Source of the DNA: CSP1-1 sp035620615
Lineage (GTDB): Archaea; Thermoproteota; Nitrososphaeria; Nitrososphaerales; Nitrosopumilaceae
Direction of reading: 5' to 3'
NCBI GenBank assembly: GCA_035620615.1
Contig: DASPGM010000014.1
Span: forward strand, 1 to 64,000
Length of the DNA: 64,000 nucleotides
Shown piece by piece: positions 47,341 to 55,477 of this stretch. Within the stretch, counting starts at the first letter, position 1; each line of letters starts with the position of its first letter. A program made the translations under genes and the position numbers. Below the pieces are notes generated by a model. That model worked only from the letters and a program-made list of their open reading frames with translations, was not told the DNA's origin and did no database searches.

Positions 47341-48112
47341 ATCTTTTAAGATTAACCCTATTTGCAATACTTGCAGCCATTGCACCAGCACCTATCCCAT
47401 TATCAATATTTACAACTGCTAATCCAAGGGAACAACTTTGTAACATCGATGCTAATGTTGCAATACCTTTTTCTCCATAACCATATCCAACCGAAGTAGG
47501 TACTCCAATTACTGGTACATTAACTGATGATGAAACAAGTGTTGCTAAAGCCCCTTCCATTCCTGCAACTACTACAATCGAATCAACCTCGTTTTTAATA
47601 AATTCCTTGAGAGCAGGAAACACTCTATGTAAACCTGCAACTCCCACATCATAACTGCATATGCAATTACAACACATTGATTTACACATTAGCCTTGCTT
47701 CTTCGGCTACACCTATATCCGAAGTCCCTGCAGCTAAGATGCCTACTACTCCTTTATTTTTTTTCACGGGTTTTTTGTAAATAAAAATGGTTGATGAATT
47801 TTTTCCAATATCCACCTTAAATTTACTTTTCTTAGAAAACTCTAATATTTTATTAATATCATTTTTTTTTAATCTAGAAACAAGCATAGAATTTGATTTT
47901 TTTAATACTCTTTGAATGATTTTTTTGGTTTCACTAAATTGTTTATGTTCTGCAAATATTACTTCTGGAATTCCATGTCGATGCTTTCTCCCAATATCAA
48001 TTTTTGCAAAATCTTCAATTTTTTCTAATGAATAAAGTGATAATAACTTACGTGAATGGGATACCGTAATTTTCCCAGATTTTAATGAATTTAGAATATC
48101 ATCTAATTCCAA
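47330..48112 (-). CDS. larB: Nickel pincer cofactor biosynthesis protein LarB
   Basis: 260 residues from TTG. The C-terminal half is the PurE/AIR-carboxylase-like fold: KGVVGILAAGTSDIGVAEEARLMCKSM, YDVGVAGLHRVF, DSIVVVAGMEGALATLVSSSVNVPVIGVPTSVGYGYGEKGIATLASMLQSC and VNIDNGIGAGAMAASIANR. LarB carboxylates nicotinate adenine dinucleotide to begin the Ni-pincer cofactor. LarC and LarE lie on the other strand 1-2 kb away. LarA is not in the window. Confidence 0.93.
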   Translation of the reverse strand: MELDDILNSLKSGKITVSHSRKLLSLYSLEKIEDFAKIDIGRKHRHGIPEVIFAEHKQFSETKKIIQRVLKKSNSMLVSRLKKNDINKILEFSKKSKFKVDIGKNSSTIFIYKKPVKKNKGVVGILAAGTSDIGVAEEARLMCKSMCCNCICSYDVGVAGLHRVFPALKEFIKNEVDSIVVVAGMEGALATLVSSSVNVPVIGVPTSVGYGYGEKGIATLASMLQSCSLGLAVVNIDNGIGAGAMAASIANRVNLKRSKH

Positions 48113-48148
48113 TGTGAATTTAACGATTTATTTCAGTTAAAAATCTAA

Positions 48149-49063
48149 TTAGATGTTTAAATTCGAAATGGCATTTTTTACACTTTCGGCTGATTTTCTA
48201 AGGTCGTTTTTTTCTTCATTATTAAGTTCTAATTCAATAATTTTTTCAACACCATTTTTTCCAATTACGGCTGGAACTCCCATTGTAATATTAGAAAATC
48301 CATATTCCCCATCCAGTGCTGTTGCAACAGGGATTATTTTTTTTTGATCTCTTACTACCGCTTCTATAATTGTAGAAATTGCATTACCTGGTGCATGTAT
48401 AGTGGCACCTTTTTGTTCAATGACTTTTGCAGCAACCTGTTTAGTATTTTGTATCAATTCATCAAGTTTATCTTTTGTAAGAAGCGATGTTAGAGGAATC
48501 CCAGATACTGATGAAAATCTAGTTAATGGTAACATGTTTTCTCCATGTTCTCCTATTACTAAAGCTCGAATAGAACTTCGGGAATGTCCAGTTGCCTCAT
48601 GAATAAATTGTATAAATCTTGAAAGATCCAGCATATTTCCCATTCCAAATATTCTATTTCTTTTAAAACCTGAAACTTTGTATGCAACATGCGCCATAGG
48701 ATCCAGAGGATTTGTTACTGGAACAATCATAGAATCTTTTGCATATTTTTTTATATTCTCTACTACATCTTTTACAATACCAGTATTGATTTTCAGAAGA
48801 TCCATTCTAGTCATTCCAGGTTTTCTTCCAGAACCTGCAACCACTACAACAATTTTAGAATTTTTCATCTCTGAATAATCATTAGAACCTTTTATTTCAA
48901 CATCCATTCCTTTTTCAGATAACATGTGATTCAAATCCATAGCTTCACCTTGGGGTAATCCTTTTACAATATCAAGCAAAAGAATTTCATCATCTAATTT
49001 CTTCAGAGCTGTAAAAAGGGCTGCAGCAGCCCCCACTTTTCCAGAACCAATTATAGTTATCAT
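48149..49063 (-). CDS. mdh: Malate dehydrogenase
   Basis: 304 residues of the LDH/MDH fold: [23 protein letters not shown] (NAD loop), [62 protein letters not shown] and [12 protein letters not shown]. The loop RKPGMTR is of malate- rather than lactate-dehydrogenase type. Interconverts malate and oxaloacetate with NAD(H) in central carbon metabolism. It is inserted between the lar genes, which may be fortuitous; ends 37 nt before the larB start on the same strand. Confidence 0.93.
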   Translation of the reverse strand: [304 protein letters not shown]

Positions 49064-49153
49064 GTCATGCGATTTTAATTCTCATTAATTAAATCTAGTG
49101 AATTTTAAATTCTATTCAAGAGAATTTATATTCATTTTATTGATCTAAAAAAT

Positions 49154-50386
49154 ATGGTAATTGTAATAGATTCTCAGATTGCTGGAATATCTGGTGATAT
49201 GTTACTTTGTGCTTTGGTGGATTTAGGTGCAAATAAATTAAAAATTATCAAAGCAATTAAAATCTCAGAAAAAAACATGAGCGGTTCTATCATTAAAAAA
49301 ATTGATTTTTGTAAAGTAAAGAAAAATGGAGTTGAAGCAACTGAATTAATTTTGGATATTGATGAAAAAACTCATGAGCGTAAAGGAACTGAAATTCAAA
49401 AATGTATTGAAAAATCAATAAATGAAATTGGACTTTCAGAAAAAGCTAAAAGTTTTGCAATTGCAAGTATTGAAACTTTAATGAAGGCTGAATCAAAGAT
49501 TCATGGCTCTCCAATATCATCCGTTCACTTTCATGAAGCCTCAAGTATTGATACTGTGATAGATATTATAGGAACAGCAACTGCAATTGATGATTTAAAA
49601 TTATTTGCGGAGGAATTTATTTCTACTCAGGTAGCAGTAGGAGGTGGGACCTTAACTTTTTCGCATGGCACTACCTCTAATCCAGCTAGTGCAGTTTTAG
49701 AAATCCTGAAAAACTCTCAAATAATGATCTCTGGAGGTCAAGTAAATGAAGAATTAACTACTCCAACAGGTGCAAGTATGTTAACCAATTTAACAAAGAC
49801 ATGTTTAGATTTTTACCCAAAAATGAGAGTAAATTCTATAGGTTATGGGGCAGGTAAGAAAAATTTTGACGGATTTTCAAACGTATTAAAAATAATTCAA
49901 GGTGAAAAAACTAAATTCTATCATCAAGACGTGGTTCAAATTTTAGAAACAAATGTTGATGATGTTTCAGGGGAATTACTTGGGAATTTAATTGAAAAAA
50001 TTATGTCATTTGGAGCAAAAGATGTTACTATTACTTCAGCAATTACTAAAAAGGGTCGACCTACAAATCTTGTATCGGTTATATGTGATTCTGAATCAAT
50101 GAACTCAATTATAGAATTATTGATTTCTGAAACAGGTACACTAGGTATACGAGTTCGTTCTTCGGAAAGATATACCGTCCCAAGAACAGTAGAAAAAATT
50201 CCTATAAAAATCGAGGGTTTAATTTTTGAGGTAAATTGTAAAATAGTCTATGAAGAGAATAAAATAAAAAATTTCAAGATTGAATATGATGATATCGTAT
50301 TAATCTCTAAAACAATTAATCAATCCTTCAAAAAAACCGAGGAATTAATTCGAATAGCTGTTAAGGATAATTTGGGTCTTAAATGA
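49154..50386 (+). CDS. larC: Nickel insertion protein LarC
   Basis: 410 residues, a single uninterrupted frame without the ribosomal frameshift that splits larC in some bacteria. MVIVIDSQIAGISGDMLLCALVDLGAN, SVHFHEASSIDTVIDIIGTATAIDDL with metal-binding His residues, FSHGTTSNPASAVLEIL, ELTTPTGASML, GAGKKNFDGFSNVLKI and LETNVDDVSGELLG. LarC uses CTP to insert nickel into the pincer cofactor. Stop overlaps larE start (ATGA). Confidence 0.93.
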   Translation: MVIVIDSQIAGISGDMLLCALVDLGANKLKIIKAIKISEKNMSGSIIKKIDFCKVKKNGVEATELILDIDEKTHERKGTEIQKCIEKSINEIGLSEKAKSFAIASIETLMKAESKIHGSPISSVHFHEASSIDTVIDIIGTATAIDDLKLFAEEFISTQVAVGGGTLTFSHGTTSNPASAVLEILKNSQIMISGGQVNEELTTPTGASMLTNLTKTCLDFYPKMRVNSIGYGAGKKNFDGFSNVLKIIQGEKTKFYHQDVVQILETNVDDVSGELLGNLIEKIMSFGAKDVTITSAITKKGRPTNLVSVICDSESMNSIIELLISETGTLGIRVRSSERYTVPRTVEKIPIKIEGLIFEVNCKIVYEENKIKNFKIEYDDIVLISKTINQSFKKTEELIRIAVKDNLGLK

Positions 50387-51183
50387 CAACACTAATTGAT
50401 CTAATTAATTGGTTTAATGGTAAAAATAGTGTACTAGTAGCGCTTTCTGGTGGAGTAGATAGTGCATTAGTTGCTTATGCAGCATTTCAAAATTTAGGAA
50501 ATTCGGCAATAGCTGTCACTGCTGATTACAAAACTCTTTCAAGAGATGAATTATCTTCAGCAAGAAACGTTTGTAATGAAATTGGAATTAAGCAAATAAT
50601 AATTAATTATAATGAATTAGAAAATGAAAATTTTGTGCTAAATGACAAAAATCGATGTTTCTATTGTAGAGACGAATTGGCAAAAAAACTGAAAGATCTT
50701 GCAATGGAACTTGGGGTGGAAACCATTGTGGATGGAACCCAATCTGATGATTTAGCCGATTATCGACCAGGTATTAGAGCACTCAAATCAAATGGAATTC
50801 AAAGCCCATTATTAGAAATTCAATTTACAAAACAACAGGTTCGAGATGAAGCTAAAAGAATTAATTTATCAGTTTTTGATAGACCATCCAATTCTTGCTT
50901 AGCTTCTCGCATACCTTGGGGTCAGAGGATTAGTGCTGAGCGACTTGCTAGAATTGAGGTAGGAGAAACAATTGTAAAACAAACCCTTGGTGCAAATCAG
51001 GTCCGTGTAAGGGATTTTGATGGAGTAGCAAAAATAGAAGTTGCAAAAAATGAATTGGAACTTATTTCTAATAAATCCAAGATTAATGAAATAATTATTA
51101 AATTATTACAAATTGGTTTTAAATCAGTAATAATTGATCCAGAAGGATACAAATCTGGGAAGATCAATGTTTTAGTTGATTGA
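50383..51183 (+). CDS. larE: ATP-dependent sulfur transferase LarE
   Basis: 266 residues of the PP-loop ATPase fold: VLVALSGGVDSALVAYAAF (SGGxDS), AITADYKTLSRDELSSARNV region, NRCFYCRDELAKKL, VDGTQSDDLADYRPGIRALKS and SCLASRIPWGQRIS. Contains FYC and SNSCLAS; bacterial LarE donates sulfur from its own Cys or uses a 4Fe-4S cluster with three Cys. Counting here, Cys at about 87 (CFYC) and 174 (SCLA) are candidates. Stop overlaps the cysteine desulfurase start (TTGA), a natural sulfur source for LarE. Confidence 0.92.
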   Translation: MTTLIDLINWFNGKNSVLVALSGGVDSALVAYAAFQNLGNSAIAVTADYKTLSRDELSSARNVCNEIGIKQIIINYNELENENFVLNDKNRCFYCRDELAKKLKDLAMELGVETIVDGTQSDDLADYRPGIRALKSNGIQSPLLEIQFTKQQVRDEAKRINLSVFDRPSNSCLASRIPWGQRISAERLARIEVGETIVKQTLGANQVRVRDFDGVAKIEVAKNELELISNKSKINEIIIKLLQIGFKSVIIDPEGYKSGKINVLVD

Positions 51184-52337
51184 TCTACCTAGATAATGCA
51201 GCATCAACACCTCTACATGAGCAGGTTTTTCACGAGATGGTTCCATTTTTACAAGAGCAATTTGGAAATCCTTCCTCTATTCACAAATTTGGTAGAACTG
51301 CACAAAGAGCACTTCAAAATTCTAGAAAGCAAATTGCCAAATTAATAAATGCTGAACCCAATGAAATTCTATTTACATCTGGAGGAACCGAATCAAATAA
51401 TACTGCACTATTTGGATTTACTAACCACGCAAAAGGAAACCATATTATTACTTCATCTATTGAACATGAAGCAATTTTAGAACCATGTAAGAAACTCCAA
51501 AAAGAAGGTTTTGAAATTACTTTTGTTCCTGTAAATGATTTCGGAATGATAAATTTATTCGATATTGAAAAATCAATTACACCTAAAACATGTCTTGTTA
51601 GCATTATGTTTGCAAACAATGAAGTAGGCACAATTCAACCAATCAAAAAAATTTCCAAAATATGTCATGATAAACATGTAATTTTTCACACTGATGCGGT
51701 TCAAGCAATTGGCAAAGTCAACGTAGATGTCAAAGAACTTGATATTGATTTGTTATCTTTATCATCTCATAAAATTAATGGTCCTAAAGGAGTTGGTGCT
51801 TTATACATAAAAAATGGAATTAAACTAAATCCTTTCATTTTTGGTGGTGGCCAGGAAAACGGTATGAGATCCGGTACAGAGAATGTTGCAAGTATTGTTG
51901 GGTTTGGAAAAGCGTGTCAGCTTGCAATGGATAACATGTCTCAAAATATCTCTCACCTAACAAATGTTAGAAATTATTTAATCAAAAAAATAACCTCAGA
52001 GATACCTTTGGTTAGGTTAAATGGACATCCAGACCAAAGGATAGCAAATAATGCACACTTTACATTTCTTGGTGTGAATGGAGAAGACCTTATTATCAAA
52101 CTTGATGAAAATGGGATTGCAGCGTCTACCGGTTCTGCTTGCTCTGTTTTAGTACAAAAGGAATCTCATGTTCTAAAAGCAATGGGTTTCTCCCATGAAC
52201 AAATTACTGGCTCTTTACGTCTAACTGTTGGAATATCAAATACCAAATCAGAGATTGATAAAACTGTGGAAATTTTAAAAAATGTAGTAAAAGAACTCCG
52301 TGCATTTTCGCCACTTAAAGAAAAATACAGTTTTTAG
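51180..52337 (+). CDS. Cysteine desulfurase (IscS/NifS-like)
   Basis: 385 residues from TTG (MIYLDNAASTPLHEQV). PLP-enzyme signatures: FGNPSSIHKFGR, TSGGTESNNTALFGF, SIEHEAILEPC, SIMFANNEVGTIQPI, HTDAVQAIGKV, the Lys of SLSSHKINGPKGVGALYI, GGQENGMRSGTENVASIVGFG and the catalytic loop STGSACS. Removes sulfur from Cys for Fe-S clusters or, here, probably for LarE too given the overlap with larE. Confidence 0.95.
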   Translation: MIYLDNAASTPLHEQVFHEMVPFLQEQFGNPSSIHKFGRTAQRALQNSRKQIAKLINAEPNEILFTSGGTESNNTALFGFTNHAKGNHIITSSIEHEAILEPCKKLQKEGFEITFVPVNDFGMINLFDIEKSITPKTCLVSIMFANNEVGTIQPIKKISKICHDKHVIFHTDAVQAIGKVNVDVKELDIDLLSLSSHKINGPKGVGALYIKNGIKLNPFIFGGGQENGMRSGTENVASIVGFGKACQLAMDNMSQNISHLTNVRNYLIKKITSEIPLVRLNGHPDQRIANNAHFTFLGVNGEDLIIKLDENGIAASTGSACSVLVQKESHVLKAMGFSHEQITGSLRLTVGISNTKSEIDKTVEILKNVVKELRAFSPLKEKYSF

Positions 52338-52347
52338 AAAAACACAA

Positions 52348-53166
52348 TTAATATGAATTTTTTAATGGTATACGGTATTTTGATGATACTAAAATAATTG
52401 AGATTATTCCCACTATTAGAACTAACATTACTATGTTTCCAAATTCTGGAACTACGAAAGTTCCGATAATTTCAATATCTGAATCTCCATCTTCAAAATT
52501 TATTGTAATTTTTCTTAAATCTACATTATTTTCATTTTCCTCATATGGTACTTCTACTCCATCAATTAGAATAATATAGCTATCATCTGTGTTATCATTC
52601 TTTTTTGCATCAATTGATTTTCGAGGCAAATCTAGGATGATAAATCCATCATCTTCAGTTTCTATGATGACAATTAATGCAAAAATTTCTGGATCAACAA
52701 TCATGTCTTTTACTGTTGCTCCTTTTACTGTGTAGTGTATATCGAAAGTTCCATAACTTCCTGCATTTACCTCGAAAATATCTGTCGTCTCTCTAATCGA
52801 AAGTTTAGTGTGATATTCAAATTCTGTTTCAACCATGTAATTTGCACCATAAGACGCTCTAATGATATACGTTCCATCTTTTTGCCAATATGGCCCCTTA
52901 GCTAGCATTGTATGTGTATATTTTCCATCTTGGGCCACAGTAATCTGTGCAATATCAATTAAATTTCCTTCATAAAATATTTGTAATGTTACAGGAGTGT
53001 CAATTATAACTGCTGTAACATTTCCAGAAACAATAATAGCATCTCCTTCTTCATAAGATTTTTCAGAAGTTTTTACGGAAAGTAGTTCTGGAGTTTGTGC
53101 CAAAGCTGTAAATGTAGAAAAAGATAATATCGCACACACTAGACATAATACGACTTTATATTTCAT
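52348..53166 (-). CDS. PEFG-CTERM surface protein 1
   Basis: 272 residues from ATG at 53166; a frame to 53268 adds 34 residues that lack a signal pattern. Signal peptide MKYKVVLCLVCAILSFSTFTALAQ, then an Ig-like domain (LLSVKTSEKSYEEGDAIIVSGNV...GTYIIRASYG), a second beta domain with IDGVEVPYEENENN, and the C-terminal VVPEFGNIVMLVLIVGIISIILVSSKYR, a PEFG-CTERM sorting signal: motif, helix, basic end. Targets of an archaeosortase-like transpeptidase. First of three tandem paralogues. Confidence 0.85.
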   Translation of the reverse strand: MKYKVVLCLVCAILSFSTFTALAQTPELLSVKTSEKSYEEGDAIIVSGNVTAVIIDTPVTLQIFYEGNLIDIAQITVAQDGKYTHTMLAKGPYWQKDGTYIIRASYGANYMVETEFEYHTKLSIRETTDIFEVNAGSYGTFDIHYTVKGATVKDMIVDPEIFALIVIIETEDDGFIILDLPRKSIDAKKNDNTDDSYIILIDGVEVPYEENENNVDLRKITINFEDGDSDIEIIGTFVVPEFGNIVMLVLIVGIISIILVSSKYRIPLKNSY

Positions 53167-53248
53167 AAAATCAAGAACTATCTTTTGTATATTTCCTTTA
53201 CTATTTAATTGTGGATTTAAAATAAAAAATGAAAAAAAGATTAAGATC

Positions 53249-54154
53249 TTAGTATTTTGGTAATACATTCAATCTTGTTCGTGAAGATACTGCAATTATT
53301 GAAATAATTGCGACTGCTAGAATTAGTGCTGCAATAGCGCCAAACTCTGGTATTGCGAAGGTACCAATGATTTCTATCTCTTCTGCTCCATCAGGGAACA
53401 TGATCGTAACTGTTCTTGTAGTAGCTGTAACTGATTCTTCAGAGTCTGTCTCTTCTCCATCTACTAGGACAAAGAGTGGGTCAGTACTTGATTTTGTATC
53501 TAGCACACTTCTTGGAATATGAAGTGTTATTGTTCCATCACTACTTGTGTTGACGTTAATCATCAATGAGGTTGTCTTCTGATTGATGCTTGCACTTGTT
53601 ACTGTTCCACCAGTGATACTGTAAGGTATGCAATAATTGCTTAGACCTATTTTTGCAGTTAATTCACCTGGTGCACATTGGCCACCGCTAACAGTTCCTC
53701 CAGTTAGTTGAACTAGAGCTTTATTGTTAATTTGCTGGTTTCCATATGTTACTTTGATAGTATAGGTACCGTCGTATTTCCATGCATCTCCTGCAGTACT
53801 TAGCATTGTCTTATACTTTCCATCGCTACCGATTTGAAGTTGATCAACTGCAACTATATTGTTAAATGGTGGTGGACCAATTACTACTAATCCAACCTCG
53901 GTTCCTGGTCTTACTCCAGCAACGCTTCCTTCAATTGCAATAGTTGACTTGTGATCATATACAGCTTTATCTGTCCAAACTCTGATGGGTATATCTGCTT
54001 GTGCTGATTCTTCTTTCTTCATAATAATGTCTTGATCAGGACAATCCGGACAAGCTAGTTCATCATAGAATCCTTGAGCAAATACTGCTGAAGTAGATGT
54101 TGCTAATACTGCGGCTATAATGGCTATTGCCACATACGACGTACGGGTGTTCAT
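53249..54154 (-). CDS. PEFG-CTERM surface protein 2
   Basis: 301 residues with signal peptide (VAIAIIAAVLATSTSAVFAQ). ACPDCPDQD near the N terminus is special to this copy. Then the Ig-like domain (VWTDKAVYDHKSTIAIEGSVAGVRPGTEV...YDGTYTIKVTYG) and the second domain with LVDGEETDSEE, FPDGAEEIEIIG, and C-terminal AIPEFGAIAALILAVAIISIIAVSSRTR. Same architecture as its two neighbours. Codon use and length are normal; likely exported and processed by archaeosortase. Confidence 0.88.
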   Translation of the reverse strand: MNTRTSYVAIAIIAAVLATSTSAVFAQGFYDELACPDCPDQDIIMKKEESAQADIPIRVWTDKAVYDHKSTIAIEGSVAGVRPGTEVGLVVIGPPPFNNIVAVDQLQIGSDGKYKTMLSTAGDAWKYDGTYTIKVTYGNQQINNKALVQLTGGTVSGGQCAPGELTAKIGLSNYCIPYSITGGTVTSASINQKTTSLMINVNTSSDGTITLHIPRSVLDTKSSTDPLFVLVDGEETDSEESVTATTRTVTIMFPDGAEEIEIIGTFAIPEFGAIAALILAVAIISIIAVSSRTRLNVLPKY

Positions 54155-54218
54155 CTTGTTTGCCGTTGAGTAAATTGGCTATTTATGTATATTTAAAAAA
54201 TGAAAAAAGATGAAAGAT

Positions 54219-55052
54219 CTAGTATTTAGGTAAAATACTCAATCTTGTCTTTGCCGATACAGCAATTATTGATATGATCGCAACTGCCAGAATCAAGGCT
54301 GCAATTGTACCAAATTCTGGAACTACAAATGAACCAATAATCTCGATTTCTTCTGCTCCATCTGGGAATTTGATTGTCAAAGTCCTATCTGTAGCAGTAG
54401 TTACTTCCTCAAATTCTACCTCTTCACCGTCAATTAAAACGAAGAAATCATCGTCTTGTCCAGTGGGGGTTAGTGCATCGATCAAGGCCCTAGGCAATGT
54501 GATAGTTAATTCACCATCACTTGTGGTCTTGATTGCAATAATCAATGAATTTGCTTCGTCATCTGGGGTTACGCTAAGAACGCTTCCTCCGGTAATTTTA
54601 TAGCTTAGTACGAAATTAGTTCTATCAACCTTTACTGTAGTTGATGGTTTTGTAATTCCGCCGTCTGAACCTCCAAACTCAAAAGTGGCTTCTGCTGTTC
54701 TAGACTGTGTGCCATAAAGTACCTTTACAGTGTAAGTACCCTGGGATTTCCATAAACTGCCACCCGCAGAGATTTCGGTACTAAATGTTTTATCTGGACT
54801 AACATCAAGTTGTTGGATTGTAACCAAATTACCATTTGCGGCAAAAACTTGAAGACTTACTGGTGTCCCCGAAAGAAGATCTCGGACTTGGCCAGAAATC
54901 ATTATAGTATCCCCATCTAGATAAGATTCCTTATCTGTAGTGACATTGATTCCTGAAAGGGCAAGATTATCTGTTTGTGCAAAAGCATATCCTCCACTTA
55001 TACTAACAATGATAATTGCTAACAAAGTGAATGCTTTTAGATGAGTGCTCAT
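54219..55052 (-). CDS. PEFG-CTERM surface protein 3
   Basis: 277 residues from ATG at 55052. Signal peptide (HLKAFTLLAIIIVSISGGYAFAQ), Ig-like domain (INVTTDKESYLDGDTIMISGQVRDLLSGTPVS...GTYTVKVLYG), second beta domain (FFVLIDGEEVEFEE, FPDGAEEIEIIG) and C-terminal VVPEFGTIAALILAVAIISIIAVSAKTR. The last 60 residues are nearly the same as in copy 2, which suggests recent duplication or gene conversion. Confidence 0.88.
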   Translation of the reverse strand: MSTHLKAFTLLAIIIVSISGGYAFAQTDNLALSGINVTTDKESYLDGDTIMISGQVRDLLSGTPVSLQVFAANGNLVTIQQLDVSPDKTFSTEISAGGSLWKSQGTYTVKVLYGTQSRTAEATFEFGGSDGGITKPSTTVKVDRTNFVLSYKITGGSVLSVTPDDEANSLIIAIKTTSDGELTITLPRALIDALTPTGQDDDFFVLIDGEEVEFEEVTTATDRTLTIKFPDGAEEIEIIGSFVVPEFGTIAALILAVAIISIIAVSAKTRLSILPKY

Positions 55053-55225
55053 CGTCAATATCGGGCTTAATAATACTATTTAACTTTACGCAAAAAATTC
55101 TTGACTAAATCGGCGAATTATGGTACCATTTTCAGATTAGATATATATTAACCCGACTGTGTTTTTTTTTAGTTTGTGTAAATTATTGATGCTTACAGCT
55201 AATGTTGAACTTGGGGGCGCTGTTT

Positions 55226-55477
55226 TTGGCAACTAAGCGAAATCCTGTACTTGTCCCAGATCATGTTTATGTTCCAAAACATGAAATTATGACAATTAAA
55301 GAAGCCGAAGATATTTTAAATAAATTTAATTGTAAACCAACCGAATTACCATTAATTTTTGTAAATGATCCAGCAATAATTGGTCTTGGGGTAAAACCTG
55401 GAGATATGATAAAAATTACAAGAAAAAGTGCAACAGCTGGAGAGAGCTTGTATTATAGATATGTGGTTGAAGTTTAA
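55226..55477 (+). CDS. rpoH: RNA polymerase subunit H (Rpb5 C-terminal part)
   Basis: 83 residues from the TTG at 55226, which is preceded by a GGGGGCG; the ATG at 55202 would add eight atypical residues. ATKRNPVLVPDHVYVPKHEIMTIKEAEDILNKF, then LPLIFVNDPAIIGLGVKPGDMIKITRKSATAGESLYYRYVVE is the archaeal RpoH fold. A TATA-like GATATATATTAA lies about 80 nt upstream. First gene of the rpoH-rpoB-rpoA operon; overlaps rpoB (TAATG). Confidence 0.92.
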   Translation: MATKRNPVLVPDHVYVPKHEIMTIKEAEDILNKFNCKPTELPLIFVNDPAIIGLGVKPGDMIKITRKSATAGESLYYRYVVEV

